Positions 41,535 through 50,718 are shown, numbered from the stretch's first letter. The stretch: 64,000 nt of DNA from Pelomonas cellulosilytica (GCF_021353265.1 NZ_JAJTWU010000002.1:682001-746000); one strand, 5' to 3'. Numbers and translations are program-made. Notes: generated from the sequence alone by a model not told the origin.

Positions 41535-42419
41535 CTAGTGGCGAGCCTTCCTGGCCTTCTTGCGATCCATGGCACTCATGACCTCCCATGCATACACTGA
41601 CCGCAGGACGCATGGCTTCCAAGCGTCATGTGGGACGCCACCCTCGTCCACTGGGTGCGCCGCTTCAAGTTCTTGCGCGATCGATCCGACGGCGACCCTG
41701 TATTGAGCTTCGCTGAGCCAGCAGACGTAGGGCAGTTCTACCTTCTGGAAAAAGTGTCGATCGACGTACTCCGCCAGAGGTACGAGAAGCCCGTGATCCA
41801 TAAGCCACGGTGCCTGGACAAGGAGAACAAGAAAGACATGCTCGGCGAACAGTCGCGCCATCCGTTCGCATCTTTGATCGATGCTCGTTCGGAGCATTAC
41901 CAGCAGGCAAGCGAGGTCGTCCAAGCTGGCTGACAGCGCCATGCTGAGCACCGGCGTGCGATAGGCCCGAGGACAGTCGGGCAGAGCTGATCCAGCAGGT
42001 CGTAGAAGCTGAACGAACGCGCGCGACTTGGCGACGGGCAACCGTTTCTGAACCTCTTCTATGACCCACGAGAGCGGCGCGTCAGCCCGCAGTGCGGGCC
42101 AAAGAGCAAGTGACCAGGTTGCGGAACTGCCGGGGCCCCTGGCCTCCATTTCGGCAACCAGCTCGAGGCTAGGTGAGCGCTGGCCCCTGAAACGTTCGGA
42201 CCACTGCCTGCGCACGACCTCCCACCTCTCAGACGCTCGTGGATCGTCCGCCAGGCACCAGTTGATCAGATCCGCTAATGGTTTGACGTTCGCCTGGATA
42301 GCTACTTCCCACGACCAGGCGATCGTCGAAAAAAAATCGACGAGGTCTCGACGCGAAAGTGGTCCGCTTTTCAACGCGAAAGTGTCGTGAGACAGAGAAA
42401 CCAACGCTGTATCAATCAC
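41535..42419 (-). CDS. unknown protein between transposon end and tnsA
   Basis: A 294-residue protein with no family I can recognise. It is Leu/Ala-rich and mainly helical, with one hydrophobic stretch (EHVFLVLLVQAPWLMDHGLL, about 194-213) too polar at its edges for a confident membrane call. It ends in a basic tail MDRKKARKARH. The frame starts at a GTG (42419) with no clear ribosome site. It reads toward the transposon end and is divergent from the gp16-like regulator, so it is either transposon cargo or an accessory transposition gene. Confidence 0.55.
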   Translation of the reverse strand: MIDTALVSLSHDTFALKSGPLSRRDLVDFFSTIAWSWEVAIQANVKPLADLINWCLADDPRASERWEVVRRQWSERFRGQRSPSLELVAEMEARGPGSSATWSLALWPALRADAPLSWVIEEVQKRLPVAKSRAFVQLLRPAGSALPDCPRAYRTPVLSMALSASLDDLACLLVMLRTSIDQRCERMARLFAEHVFLVLLVQAPWLMDHGLLVPLAEYVDRHFFQKVELPYVCWLSEAQYRVAVGSIAQELEAAHPVDEGGVPHDAWKPCVLRSVYAWEVMSAMDRKKARKARH

Positions 42420-42524
42420 TTGCAGCAGCGGCCGGCCAGGCTCGCCCTACGAACGTTGCAGATGTTCAGGTTGTACCAAGCGTCCTAGCATCGCGCAGCC
42501 CCCTCGTCGGCGTCATTTGAGTGT

Positions 42525-42809
42525 TTGGTATCAAACTTGATCAACTCGACTGCCTTGCAACCAGACCCGCTCGCTCTTGACGCGGTTCGGCGCCGCTTCT
42601 ACAGCCAGGGCAAGACAGTCACTGATTGGGCCCGTGAGCATGGCTTCGACGTGCACCTGGTCTACGGGGTGTTGAACGGCCGGCTGCGGGCACGCCGCGG
42701 CGAATCCCATCGCATCGCTGTGGCGCTAGGGCTCAAAGCCGTCGAGGACAGCGTGCACTCTGCAACCGTCGATGCAACAAACAGCACGGAGGCGTCGATG
42801 AAACCCTGA
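42525..42809 (+). CDS. BcepMu gp16-like DNA-binding protein
   Basis: A protein of up to 94 residues with the pattern of the BcepMu gp16 family: RRRFYSQGKTVTDWAREHGF (about 22-41), the HTH turn VHLVYGVLNGRLRARRGE and the closing SHRIAVALGLK. The family is found in Mu-like transposable phages and related elements and is thought to regulate early transposition genes. The first start is a TTG at 42525 and is uncertain. It lies 177 bases upstream of tnsA, so control of tnsABC is a reasonable inference. Confidence 0.65.
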   Translation: MVSNLINSTALQPDPLALDAVRRRFYSQGKTVTDWAREHGFDVHLVYGVLNGRLRARRGESHRIAVALGLKAVEDSVHSATVDATNSTEASMKP

Positions 42810-42824
42810 AGCCCAAAAACGCGA

Positions 42825-42855
42825 AAGCCGCAGGCGGTGGAACGCTTGCGGCCTT
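42825..42855 (+). terminator. hairpin after the gp16-like gene
   Basis: AAGCCGCAGGCG (42825-42836) pairs with CGCTTGCGGCCTT (42843-42855) across a six-base loop with one or two mismatches. It lies 15 bases after the stop codon. The T-run is weak, so it may be an attenuator ahead of tnsA rather than a full terminator. Confidence 0.45.
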
Positions 42856-42986
42856 CTGAGACGTATCGAGGGGAACCCTCAAATTTCCAGGTGTGGAAAA
42901 AAATGTACCCGCCCCTTCAGCGCGGGTCAAGGGTGTCCCTCGTCTATTCACGAGCATCGCGGCGAGCCCGCGCGAAAGGACACCTT

Positions 42987-43964
42987 ATGGCCCTGAGGCG
43001 GATGACATTCGCCCGACTGCAACAGATCTACCGTCGCCAAGATCCGCCGGCATGGGGCGCGAGCTACCAGCCTGGCATCCTGGCCACACGGGAAGAGGCC
43101 CCCAACATCTCGCGAGCCGCGCAGATGTGGTCCCAGAAGCTGCAGCGCTACGTTCATGCGCTCTCGGCGACCGAGCAGGCGGCAGTCCGGCTGGCGCTGT
43201 TTCATCCCCAGCTGTTTGAGCTGCAGGAACAGAGGATGCTGCCCGTGACTGAGCGGCAACATCCGTTGGTCGGCCATCCGCGAGCTGTCGGCATGGAGCT
43301 TTCACCGCTGCCAGGCACGGTCATCGTTGCCGAACGGCTCGATCTCCTAAGGGTTCACGGCTGGATCCGGCACCACGACGCCGACGTCCAGGAGACGAAG
43401 CTGGTCCCGACGCCAATGTTTGGCGACCTGCTGCTCTTTCTCGCCGACGAGCGCGGCCCGTACGCCGTCAACTGGACCATCAAGCATGCTGACGAGGATT
43501 TCGGCCGTTCGGTCAACCTGCGCAGCCGCGTGCGCAATGCTGTAGCTGACGCGAGCGCTGCGCGCGCCAGGCACGCAATCGAGGAACAGCTCTACCTCGA
43601 TGGGGGCATCCGGACGGTTCGAGTTGTCGCGGATACGGTGCCTCAGAAGCTTGACCACAACCTCCGCCTTCTCTTCTTGCATCAACGCCCGATGCGCTTG
43701 CTTGAGCATGGCATCCAGCGGGAGCTCGAAGACCGGATACGCGCCGGCATCGGTGGCGAGCCGCCACAAGCTGCTCTGCTTGGCGTCACCCATCGCCATA
43801 GTTGCGACTATCAGGACGTTCGCCATGCCTTCTTCTGCATGCTCTGGGAACGGCGCGTGAAGGTGGAACTCATCGACGAGCTGATCCTGGTAGATCGGCC
43901 GCTCAATGCGGAGCGCAACCCGGTGTTGACGCGTTACTCCCACCTGTTCAGCAGGGAGGTTTGA
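42987..43964 (+). CDS. tnsA: TnsA-like transposon endonuclease
   Basis: A 325-residue protein in the tnsA position. In Tn7, TnsA cuts the 5' ends so that the element moves by cut-and-paste. The nuclease core is visible: Glu63 in the helix SATEQAAVRLALF, the FELQEQRMLP strand, Asp147 in TPMFGDLLLF, and the lysine motif NWTIK with Lys166. In Tn7 TnsA the last motif is Q-V-K; here the Gln position is Thr164, so cleavage activity should be tested rather than assumed. A helical C-terminal domain (about 180-325) would contact TnsC. AAAGGA seven bases before ATG 42987 supports this start; the frame is open to 42837. Confidence 0.75.
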   Translation: MALRRMTFARLQQIYRRQDPPAWGASYQPGILATREEAPNISRAAQMWSQKLQRYVHALSATEQAAVRLALFHPQLFELQEQRMLPVTERQHPLVGHPRAVGMELSPLPGTVIVAERLDLLRVHGWIRHHDADVQETKLVPTPMFGDLLLFLADERGPYAVNWTIKHADEDFGRSVNLRSRVRNAVADASAARARHAIEEQLYLDGGIRTVRVVADTVPQKLDHNLRLLFLHQRPMRLLEHGIQRELEDRIRAGIGGEPPQAALLGVTHRHSCDYQDVRHAFFCMLWERRVKVELIDELILVDRPLNAERNPVLTRYSHLFSREV

Positions 43965-43966
43965 TC

Positions 43967-46021
43967 GTGCAACTCACAGAACAGCTCCACGCCCCACATG
44001 GCTTTGAATGCTTGTTGGCGGGCATCACGTATCACCTGATGTTCAACGATGTCGGTCGCAACCGAGTGGTCCTCGTAACCTTCAACGCGCCTGCCGAGGA
44101 TTGTTTAGAAGAACCTCCGCGAACGGCGCCTGGCAGGCCGAGGGCGGTGCAAACCTTCCTTCGGCGCGACCGATTCGAGGAGGCGGTAAAAAGTGGATTG
44201 ATCACTTCAAGCCCTTTGCAGCGCGAATTGCCTCACTGGCTCGGCAACATCACGACGGCCGAGCTGATGGAGCATGACCGCAATGCTCGCGACCAGCGTC
44301 GGCCCCACACAGAACGGATCGACGGACAGCTCGCGCACCTCTGGCCCGCGATCGAACGGGTGCGGGAGATCTTCGAGGCTGAAGACCCGGCGGCGGCGTT
44401 GAACAAGTTGGCCCGCGCTTGCTCGCCCGTCCAAAACGCGTCCCGATTCCGACTGGCCTTCTTCGCCTACATCGCGTTTGGACGGGAAAGACTAGCGCTG
44501 CACTACAACATCGAGTCCATTGGCAGATGGGACCGCGCAACCCATGACAAGAAGTTCGGTCGAGCGTCCAAGCTTGGTGCCTGGCACGGCTACAGCTCAT
44601 GCGATGACGAACTGCAGCGCAAATGCCGCGAGGGCTATGCGGAGTTCGCGACGCCGCGTACTTCCATGCGGTCGATTTATCGACAGACGCTGGTCAAGTT
44701 CTTCGGCTGCAGGCCTGTCACCGGAGTCGACGGCCGCATGACATTCATTCACCCAAGTGGACTTCCATTTCCGACGGCTGGGCAATTTCAGTATCGCGTC
44801 GGCCAGGCATTCGACCTGGAAACCCGCCAACTTCTGAAGTACGGTCGAGAACGTGTCAGGTCGAGAATCGCCGAACCGCGCGGCAGGTTCACTGACGCCG
44901 TCGCGTATGCCATGGAGACGCTGCAGTCCGATGCCTACTTCGTAGAGGACGTGTCTCAGGGCTACCTTGAAGGCAGCCATCTCCCCCGGCTGTGTGTGGT
45001 GCGAATCATCTGCATCGCCTCCGGCGTGATCGTCGGCATCGGCTTCTCGTTGAAGGGGGAGACCGCTGAGGCCTACCGCATGGCCAAGTTCTGCATGGCG
45101 GTCGACAAGGTCTGGTTCTGCAGCCTCTTCGGCATCAAGATCACCGAGGACGACTGGCCAACCGCCGGCTTGCCATTGCATGACGTCACCGACCGCGGTC
45201 CGGGCGCAACCGCCGGCGGAGATACCGTCGAGATAGCGCTCATGCCAATCATCAGGGAGCTTGCGCCTGCGCACTCCGGTCAGTCCAAGGCCAACGTGGA
45301 AACGCGGCATCCGAAAGGGGTAAAGCTTGAAGGCGCGCCTCGGGTCACGATCACCCGGCAGACGCTGTGCCAACTTGCCACTCGCGAAATCTGGCGGGTC
45401 ATCGATTCCAACAAGACCACGGACGTCATCTCGCGGCTGGGGCCAGAAGCTTTGGCTGCTGGAGTATTGGCAACACCGATCGGCTTCTGGAACTACCTGA
45501 CGCGGCTGGGCCGAACGATGGCTTACCGAATCCCGCGTGAGCAGGCAATTCGCGCCTACCTAAAGAAGATCGATCTGACCGTGGAAGACGGCGCCGTGTA
45601 CTTCCTGGGCTTTCGCTACTGGTCTAAGGCGTTGCATGACAGCCAGATCTTGGCGAAAGGCGACCGCGTGGCTCAGGGCTACGCCTTTCCGATGTGCGTG
45701 CGGCACATCTTCCTGGATACGCCGGACGGCCTTCTCATGATCGACGCCACCTTCGGCATCCCGACGGCCGATGGAGAGCTTTTCCTCTCGATCGAGGAGC
45801 TTGAGCAACTGGCGGAACTGCGAAGCCGGGAGCGAGCTGCCCTTGCGATCCATCGAGAGGCGGCCAAGGCAGACGTGGCGGAGCGGTTCGAAGCGCAGAC
45901 GGGAACCCAATACGAGCCGGTTGCACCTCAGCTGGGAAGGGCCAAACGCAGCGGCAACGCGTCGCTGGAAGAGGCGCGACAAGTTGCACCCATCCTGCGC
46001 GCGGGTGGAGGAAAGCGATGA
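43967..46021 (+). CDS. tnsB: TnsB-like DDE transposase
   Basis: A 684-residue transposase that would bind the AATAAAGTC-type end repeats and perform 3'-end cutting and strand transfer. An N-terminal DNA-binding region (about 1-300) is followed by the RNase-H core. Likely acidic triad: Asp322 in LQSDAYFVED, Asp409 in HDVTDRGPG and Glu445 in KANVETRHPK, the last two 35 residues apart as expected. The first acidic residue sits in an unusual context compared with the IDAT motif of Tn7 TnsB. The C-terminal tail is charged and would reach TnsC. I chose the GTG at 43967: AGGGAGG precedes it and the tnsA stop is two bases upstream. It overlaps tnsC by four bases. Confidence 0.82.
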   Translation: MQLTEQLHAPHGFECLLAGITYHLMFNDVGRNRVVLVTFNAPAEDCLEEPPRTAPGRPRAVQTFLRRDRFEEAVKSGLITSSPLQRELPHWLGNITTAELMEHDRNARDQRRPHTERIDGQLAHLWPAIERVREIFEAEDPAAALNKLARACSPVQNASRFRLAFFAYIAFGRERLALHYNIESIGRWDRATHDKKFGRASKLGAWHGYSSCDDELQRKCREGYAEFATPRTSMRSIYRQTLVKFFGCRPVTGVDGRMTFIHPSGLPFPTAGQFQYRVGQAFDLETRQLLKYGRERVRSRIAEPRGRFTDAVAYAMETLQSDAYFVEDVSQGYLEGSHLPRLCVVRIICIASGVIVGIGFSLKGETAEAYRMAKFCMAVDKVWFCSLFGIKITEDDWPTAGLPLHDVTDRGPGATAGGDTVEIALMPIIRELAPAHSGQSKANVETRHPKGVKLEGAPRVTITRQTLCQLATREIWRVIDSNKTTDVISRLGPEALAAGVLATPIGFWNYLTRLGRTMAYRIPREQAIRAYLKKIDLTVEDGAVYFLGFRYWSKALHDSQILAKGDRVAQGYAFPMCVRHIFLDTPDGLLMIDATFGIPTADGELFLSIEELEQLAELRSRERAALAIHREAAKADVAERFEAQTGTQYEPVAPQLGRAKRSGNASLEEARQVAPILRAGGGKR

Positions 46022-47448
46022 GTGTCCAACTCGCTGTTGAGCCGCCTTGGGCGTCCTGGTTCGTCGGCCTGGAAACCGACGCCGACCTGCTGGCCCGAGT
46101 CACGCAGCGACCTGCCCAACTCGTTGGCCTGCACGGCAAGTCCGCAACGATCGCATGTGACGAACTCAGGAAAGCTTGGAAGCAGGTTTATCTACCCGGT
46201 GCTCAGCACCTCAGCGTTCTGCGGAAACTTGTCGACCGGGCCAAGCGGAATGCGATGGAGCGCCTGCCGTGCATGCGGGCCTATGAGGAAGCCGTCTACG
46301 CGCGGACGCCGGTCACCCTTCAGGAGCAAGAGATATGGGGGCTCACTGGCCTCGCTGGCGTTGGAAAGACGTCGTTGCAGCGTGCGCTCGCGCGCGCTCT
46401 CAAGCCTCCGGAGGGGTTCTGTCTTGCGCCAAGCGTGCAGGTTCCTTCAAGCCCTATCGTCCATCTCACGATGACTGCACAGCGATCAAGCCAGCCGATC
46501 CTGCGCCAACTGGCCAGCCCCGTGTTTGTGGCCAACCGGACCAACATCAGTCCCGACGATCTCGTGCGCCATCTGCGCGAAAGGCTCTTCGCTCAGGGAG
46601 CTTTGCTGATGCCTGTCGACGAGCTGCAGTCGATGACACGCAGCGAAAGCGCGACCACGCTGATCGCCAATCTACTGGTCGAGCTAAACGAATTGGGGCC
46701 TTATGTCATCTACTGCTTCAACTATTCCCTCGGTCACAAGCTCTTGCTGCGTCCCCAGGAGGACAAGGACCGCCTGCTAGCGAACCTCTTGCATCTCGAC
46801 GCGCCGCGACGTGAGGATCCGTGCTGGAGAGATGTCGTCGCGGAGTACGTCGGGGTCGCGCCTGACCTCTTTGACATCGCACCGGAACGGGATAGCGACG
46901 AACTACACCAGCTGACAGGAGGCTTGTACCGGCTGCTGGGCTTCCTGCTGCTTGAGGCGTGCAGGACGGCGTGGCCAACGGCAGTTCAGCGCCGGGTGTC
47001 GATGGCGGACGTTCGCCGCGCATTTCAGTCCGGTGCCTATTGCAGCCAGCGCATCGATATCGAGACGCTGCAGTCCATCGGTGTGAACTCTCGAGATCGT
47101 GACCGTCGGCGAGACCTGGCGTGCCCGTTCCCTGACCTGGCTCGGTCTGCCGGTGGCGCTGCGGCAGTTGTCTCACCATCCGTCGCGAGGCGACCGACAC
47201 CGGCGGCTGAATATGCGATGGAGAGCGCGCTGACGGTGGACGAGCGCCGCGTCCTTGTTGAACTTCGAGAGGGAGCAGACCAAGCTTCGAGCACTGGACG
47301 CAAACCCGCGACTGTCACCAAACTGCCCGCCCGCCAGTCCCTGACCGCACAAGCGCTGCTGGCTGGCGAGATGCTTATCACGCAGCCTAAGCGCAAAGGA
47401 GCGAAGGAACCGGGGCGCGCCGATGGATCGACCGAGGAGCCGCCTTGA
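46018..47448 (+). CDS. tnsC: TnsC-like AAA+ transposition regulator
   Basis: A 476-residue ATPase that should connect target selection (TniQ/TnsD) to the TnsAB transposase. Walker A is GLAGVGKTSLQRAL (Lys117). Walker B is ALLMPVDELQSM (Asp201-Glu202). A sensor-like segment YCFNYSLGHKLL follows. A long C-terminal region (about 350-476) is basic and low in structure. It begins as ATGA over the tnsB stop and ends as TTGA over the tniQ start, so all four genes form one operon. Confidence 0.88.
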   Translation: MSVQLAVEPPWASWFVGLETDADLLARVTQRPAQLVGLHGKSATIACDELRKAWKQVYLPGAQHLSVLRKLVDRAKRNAMERLPCMRAYEEAVYARTPVTLQEQEIWGLTGLAGVGKTSLQRALARALKPPEGFCLAPSVQVPSSPIVHLTMTAQRSSQPILRQLASPVFVANRTNISPDDLVRHLRERLFAQGALLMPVDELQSMTRSESATTLIANLLVELNELGPYVIYCFNYSLGHKLLLRPQEDKDRLLANLLHLDAPRREDPCWRDVVAEYVGVAPDLFDIAPERDSDELHQLTGGLYRLLGFLLLEACRTAWPTAVQRRVSMADVRRAFQSGAYCSQRIDIETLQSIGVNSRDRDRRRDLACPFPDLARSAGGAAAVVSPSVARRPTPAAEYAMESALTVDERRVLVELREGADQASSTGRKPATVTKLPARQSLTAQALLAGEMLITQPKRKGAKEPGRADGSTEEPP

Positions 47449-49184
47449 TTCCAACGCAAGCATCGCTCGGGGCGCGTATTCCGTGGCTGCCAGATGAAAC
47501 CTTGTTCAGTTGGTGCAGCCGCTATCACCACCTGGCGGTCAATGGGCTTGCTTCGGCCACATGCTTGCAGCTGTTCGGCGGCCGCCGTCGAGGAGTGGCG
47601 CACGACTTTCCTGATGCCATCGGAGCCCTTGCCCAGCGCGCGGATGGTCTGGGTCCGGCCGAGCAGATCGTCCATGAGAGAACGCTACTGGCCTTTTATG
47701 CACCGTTCCGTGGGCGAGACCTCTTGGAGCTCGCTACGGCACAGCTGATCGAAGGGCGGGTAGGCCACCTGAAATACCAACTCGGCATGCTGACGAGCGG
47801 CCTGGGCGCTGCTCACCCGCTCAAAGCTTGCCCAGCGTGCATGACTTCAGATCGGCGCCAGTTCGGTGTCGCCTACTGGCGACGCGCGCACCAGTTGCCA
47901 TCATCCTGGTACTGCGTAGACCATGGCGACCCGCTGCTGGTCTCACCACTCAAGCTCGACCAGCGTGCACGGTTTCAATGGGCACTTCCAGGGGGCGCTG
48001 GCCTAAGGCCATGGGCATCTGCTGAAGCGGCTGACAGCCACCGCGACATCGGCCGTCGCATGGCTGTCGTAGGTCTTGGCCTCTGCGGGCTGCCAGCTGG
48101 AAGGCTTGCCAGCTCTCGGAGCATTGCACGGGCGTTTCACAGCGGGCTGCGTCGCCGGGAGGTGCTGTGGCCATCAGGCAGGGTCTCGTGGCTTGCTCTG
48201 GATCCGGACCTTCGCCGTCACGCAGCTGCTCTGAATCATCTACCTCCATTTGCCCTGCAGATGGACGCGCTCGTTGCGCGGTCTCAGCTCGGTTGCATTT
48301 TGTCTGGTCGAGCGTTGACCCACCCGCTTCGATACGTGGCGTGGATCTGCATGGGGTTTGACTGCCTCGATGAGTTTGTTGAGGCCTATGACAACCCCGC
48401 GCCTATCGTCGGCAAGACGAGTTCGACGCAGGCGGTCTCGTTTGCCGATGAGGATGACCGGGCGGCAGCAGCGGTCCTGGCATTGCTGGACGGAAAGGAA
48501 TCGCTGACCTCAGTTGCCCATCGGCTGGATGTTCACCCAACAACTGTTGCTGCTTGGTCTGCAAAGGCCGGGCTTCAGCCGGCCAGGCGGCCCAAGAAGT
48601 TGGTTGAGGCTCACTGGCTGTCGGCCATTGCGATGCTCTCCGACGGTCGGGCCAAGGCAGATGTAGCTCGGCAGATTGGAGTGGCCGAGGTGACCGTGAC
48701 CAGAATCCTCAGAAGCGTTCCGGGACTGCAAGTGCGTTGGCACGAGGTTCGCCATGAGGCAGCTCGCGCGCAAGCGCGTCGCGCCTGGCTGGAAGTGGCG
48801 GCCGCCGCTGCCATGCTGGGGCGTGCGGCAGCCCGTCGAGCGGAGCCTGCGGCGTTCGCATGGCTGTATCGCAATGACCGTGTCTGGTTGCAGCAGCAGT
48901 CGCAACGGTTCAGCGGTGCACGATCCGGAAATGGCGCGGTACTTCGCCAGCGGCGCGCCGACGAGCGCTACGCCCGAGGCCTCGGCGCGGCTTTCTCCGC
49001 TTCGAAATCCTTCGCGCTCGGAGCATCTCTGCGCGCGTCAGATTGGGCGATCAGCGCCCCAGGATTGAGGAAGGTCCTGCGGGAGCCGGAGTGTTGGCCG
49101 CTGACGATGAAAGTTTTGCGGCTCATGCTGCTTGGAGACTCGCACCTGGTTGAGTCGCCATCGCTTTGGGAAGTGGATCTGTAG
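47445..49184 (+). CDS. tniQ: TniQ/TnsD-family target-selection protein (long)
   Basis: A 579-residue TniQ-family protein of TnsD size. The N-terminal TniQ domain has PWLPDETLFSWCSRYHHLAV (about 13-32). The zinc-binding region has Cys129/Cys132 (KACPACMTSD), then YWRRAHQLPSSWYCVDHGDP. The C-terminal half has two HTH-like segments (SVAHRLDVHPTTVAAWSAKA and KADVARQIGVAEVTVTRIL) suited to sequence-specific DNA binding. Because the transposon sits at the attTn7 position, this protein is the best candidate for recognising the 3' end of glmS. Start is a TTG overlapping tnsC. Its 3' end overlaps the convergent second tniQ by 62 bases. Confidence 0.85.
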   Translation: MIPTQASLGARIPWLPDETLFSWCSRYHHLAVNGLASATCLQLFGGRRRGVAHDFPDAIGALAQRADGLGPAEQIVHERTLLAFYAPFRGRDLLELATAQLIEGRVGHLKYQLGMLTSGLGAAHPLKACPACMTSDRRQFGVAYWRRAHQLPSSWYCVDHGDPLLVSPLKLDQRARFQWALPGGAGLRPWASAEAADSHRDIGRRMAVVGLGLCGLPAGRLASSRSIARAFHSGLRRREVLWPSGRVSWLALDPDLRRHAAALNHLPPFALQMDALVARSQLGCILSGRALTHPLRYVAWICMGFDCLDEFVEAYDNPAPIVGKTSSTQAVSFADEDDRAAAAVLALLDGKESLTSVAHRLDVHPTTVAAWSAKAGLQPARRPKKLVEAHWLSAIAMLSDGRAKADVARQIGVAEVTVTRILRSVPGLQVRWHEVRHEAARAQARRAWLEVAAAAAMLGRAAARRAEPAAFAWLYRNDRVWLQQQSQRFSGARSGNGAVLRQRRADERYARGLGAAFSASKSFALGASLRASDWAISAPGLRKVLREPECWPLTMKVLRLMLLGDSHLVESPSLWEVDL

Positions 49185-50235
49185 TCGATGTCCAAAGCTT
49201 GGCCGCATCGCGCAGCCAGCGCTCAAGTTGTTCGACGGCAACTCCGTGGGCGTTGCATGCCGCGGCCAGGCTTGATCCCCTGACAAAGTCCTGTCGGGCC
49301 GCAAAGAGCGCCGTGTCGGTGTGGCGCGCATGGTCGGCCCGGACTTGAGCGTCGGCCACTTCCAGCTGGCGCTGAATGTCGTCGACGGACTCGAATAGAG
49401 CAGCCAGCACCAGCGCACATGTCGCTCCTGGATACCCTACGTGCTTGTCTCTGCTCGGCCCATCTAGGCGCGGAAGGTAAGCCGCAGGAGCTTTGGACAG
49501 AACGTCTGGCCAGTAGAGCGCCAGCCACTCGGTGGGAAGGCGTTGTTTGACCAAATCGCTGACAAGAAGGCGCTTCCCAACCTGAGAGCATCGCAGCCCC
49601 ATTGCCCGACAACCTTCGTACACGACTCGGTTGAGCGCAGTGCAGCTGTACACCGAGCTTCGCTGGAGCCAGCGGACCATCAGCTCGGCGTATCTACCCA
49701 ACGCGCTCGAACCGTCGATAGCCGCAGGCACTGCACACCTTTCGCCGGCCGTCTGCGCGAGCACGTCGGATGGACGCTTCTCGAATGCGGTGGGTGTAAA
49801 CCTCACCAACGCTTCTTGATGGACGGGGCACCAGTCCACGCCGGGCAAATGGTGCATGCGGCGCCAGTAGCTTAGTCCACCGCGCGCCGCGTCCTCTTGA
49901 GCGCAATGAGGGCACGCCAGCGCTTCGACATCAGATCGACGTGTGACGCCAGAGGACGACAGCTTCTCGGTGGATTGTTTCTCGATGCCCACAGCCCGGG
50001 CTGAGAAAGCCCGCTGCGCTGGGAGCGTCGTATGGCGAAACAACACCTCCTGCGGCGTTAGGCCTAGGCTCGCGGCGATCACGTCCAGAACTGTCGCAGG
50101 CACCGGAAGGCCCGTCACCATGCGCAGGCCGGCAATCAAGTTGGCAATGCTTGTGCAGCTATGCATAACGCTGCATCGACCGAGCCAACCGTCGAGAAGC
50201 TCATCCGGTTGCGGTTCAGGGAAGGAAAGGTTCAT
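49123..50235 (-). CDS. second TniQ-family protein (short)
   Basis: A 370-residue TniQ-family protein, transcribed against the tns operon. It shows FPEPQPDELLDGWLGRCSVM (about 5-24), Cys residues in ALACPHCAQED, and GLSYWRRMHHLPGVDWCPVH, the same zinc-site pattern as the long TniQ. A C-terminal HTH-like stretch (GSSLAAACNAHGVAVEQLER) ends it. Many Tn7-like elements carry two TniQ proteins for two target pathways, one chromosomal site and one mobile or guided target; the target here is unknown. ATG 50235 overlaps the stop of the HTH gene upstream, so these two form their own operon. Confidence 0.8.
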   Translation of the reverse strand: MNLSFPEPQPDELLDGWLGRCSVMHSCTSIANLIAGLRMVTGLPVPATVLDVIAASLGLTPQEVLFRHTTLPAQRAFSARAVGIEKQSTEKLSSSGVTRRSDVEALACPHCAQEDAARGGLSYWRRMHHLPGVDWCPVHQEALVRFTPTAFEKRPSDVLAQTAGERCAVPAAIDGSSALGRYAELMVRWLQRSSVYSCTALNRVVYEGCRAMGLRCSQVGKRLLVSDLVKQRLPTEWLALYWPDVLSKAPAAYLPRLDGPSRDKHVGYPGATCALVLAALFESVDDIQRQLEVADAQVRADHARHTDTALFAARQDFVRGSSLAAACNAHGVAVEQLERWLRDAAKLWTSTTDPLPKAMATQPGASLQAA

Positions 50236-50585
50236 GGCGTCTGTTCCTCTTCGTTCCTGGAAGGCGTCAGCAAGGCCAGGCTGCGGATAACGACGGCGAG
50301 CGCACGTGCATGAGCTGGCGTTCCGTCCCAGACCTCCGCGAGCGCGTCTTGCAAGTCTTCGTTCGCTTGAACGGCGGCGCGCGCGTCCCTGGATGTGGCT
50401 CCAAGTACATAAGTGCATATGTCCCTGGCGAGCCTCGATCGTGCTGATGTGCGACCGGAGAGAACCCGGCTCACTTGTGACTGGCTTGCTCCCAGCGCTT
50501 CAGCTATTGAGGACTGACCGAGCCCTATACGCCTGGCCTGTTCGGCGGCGCGCGCGATGGTGATGCTTGCTTGCTCGACCGGCAT
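50232..50585 (-). CDS. small HTH (XRE-like) regulator coupled to the second TniQ
   Basis: A 117-residue DNA-binding protein. The HTH is at about 20-40 (IGLGQSSIAEALGASQSQVS, then RVLSGR). The C-terminal half is helical and acidic and ends NEEEQTP. It overlaps the second tniQ by four bases (ATGA). A 10-base palindrome lies eight bases upstream of its ATG, which would suit autoregulation. It could be a repressor of this operon, or a partner that gives the short TniQ its target preference. Confidence 0.7.
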   Translation of the reverse strand: MPVEQASITIARAAEQARRIGLGQSSIAEALGASQSQVSRVLSGRTSARSRLARDICTYVLGATSRDARAAVQANEDLQDALAEVWDGTPAHARALAVVIRSLALLTPSRNEEEQTP

Positions 50586-50592
50586 GCATCAA

Positions 50593-50602
50593 TTATGCAT
50601 AA
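50593..50602. promoter_or_regulatory. palindrome TTATGCATAA upstream of the HTH gene
   Basis: A perfect 10-base palindrome in an A+T-rich patch (50588-50606) within otherwise G+C-rich DNA, ending eight bases before the HTH gene's start codon. Position and symmetry fit an operator for a dimeric regulator. Confidence 0.4.
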
Positions 50603-50718
50603 ATGCAAGCAGCGTCGGCTGATTAGGGGGCGGCGTGGACCTTTTCACCCGGCGTCAAGGGCAGCAGGCACCGATGGCCCGCTGGCATGTCGAGTGCGCC
50701 ATCCCTATCATGGACCGA

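Noticed and set aside
42525-50585. Mu-like prophage
   Set aside because: The gp16-like regulator and DDE transposase could suggest a transposable phage, but tnsA, tnsC, TniQ proteins, the glmS site and the absence of any phage structural gene point to a Tn7-like transposon.
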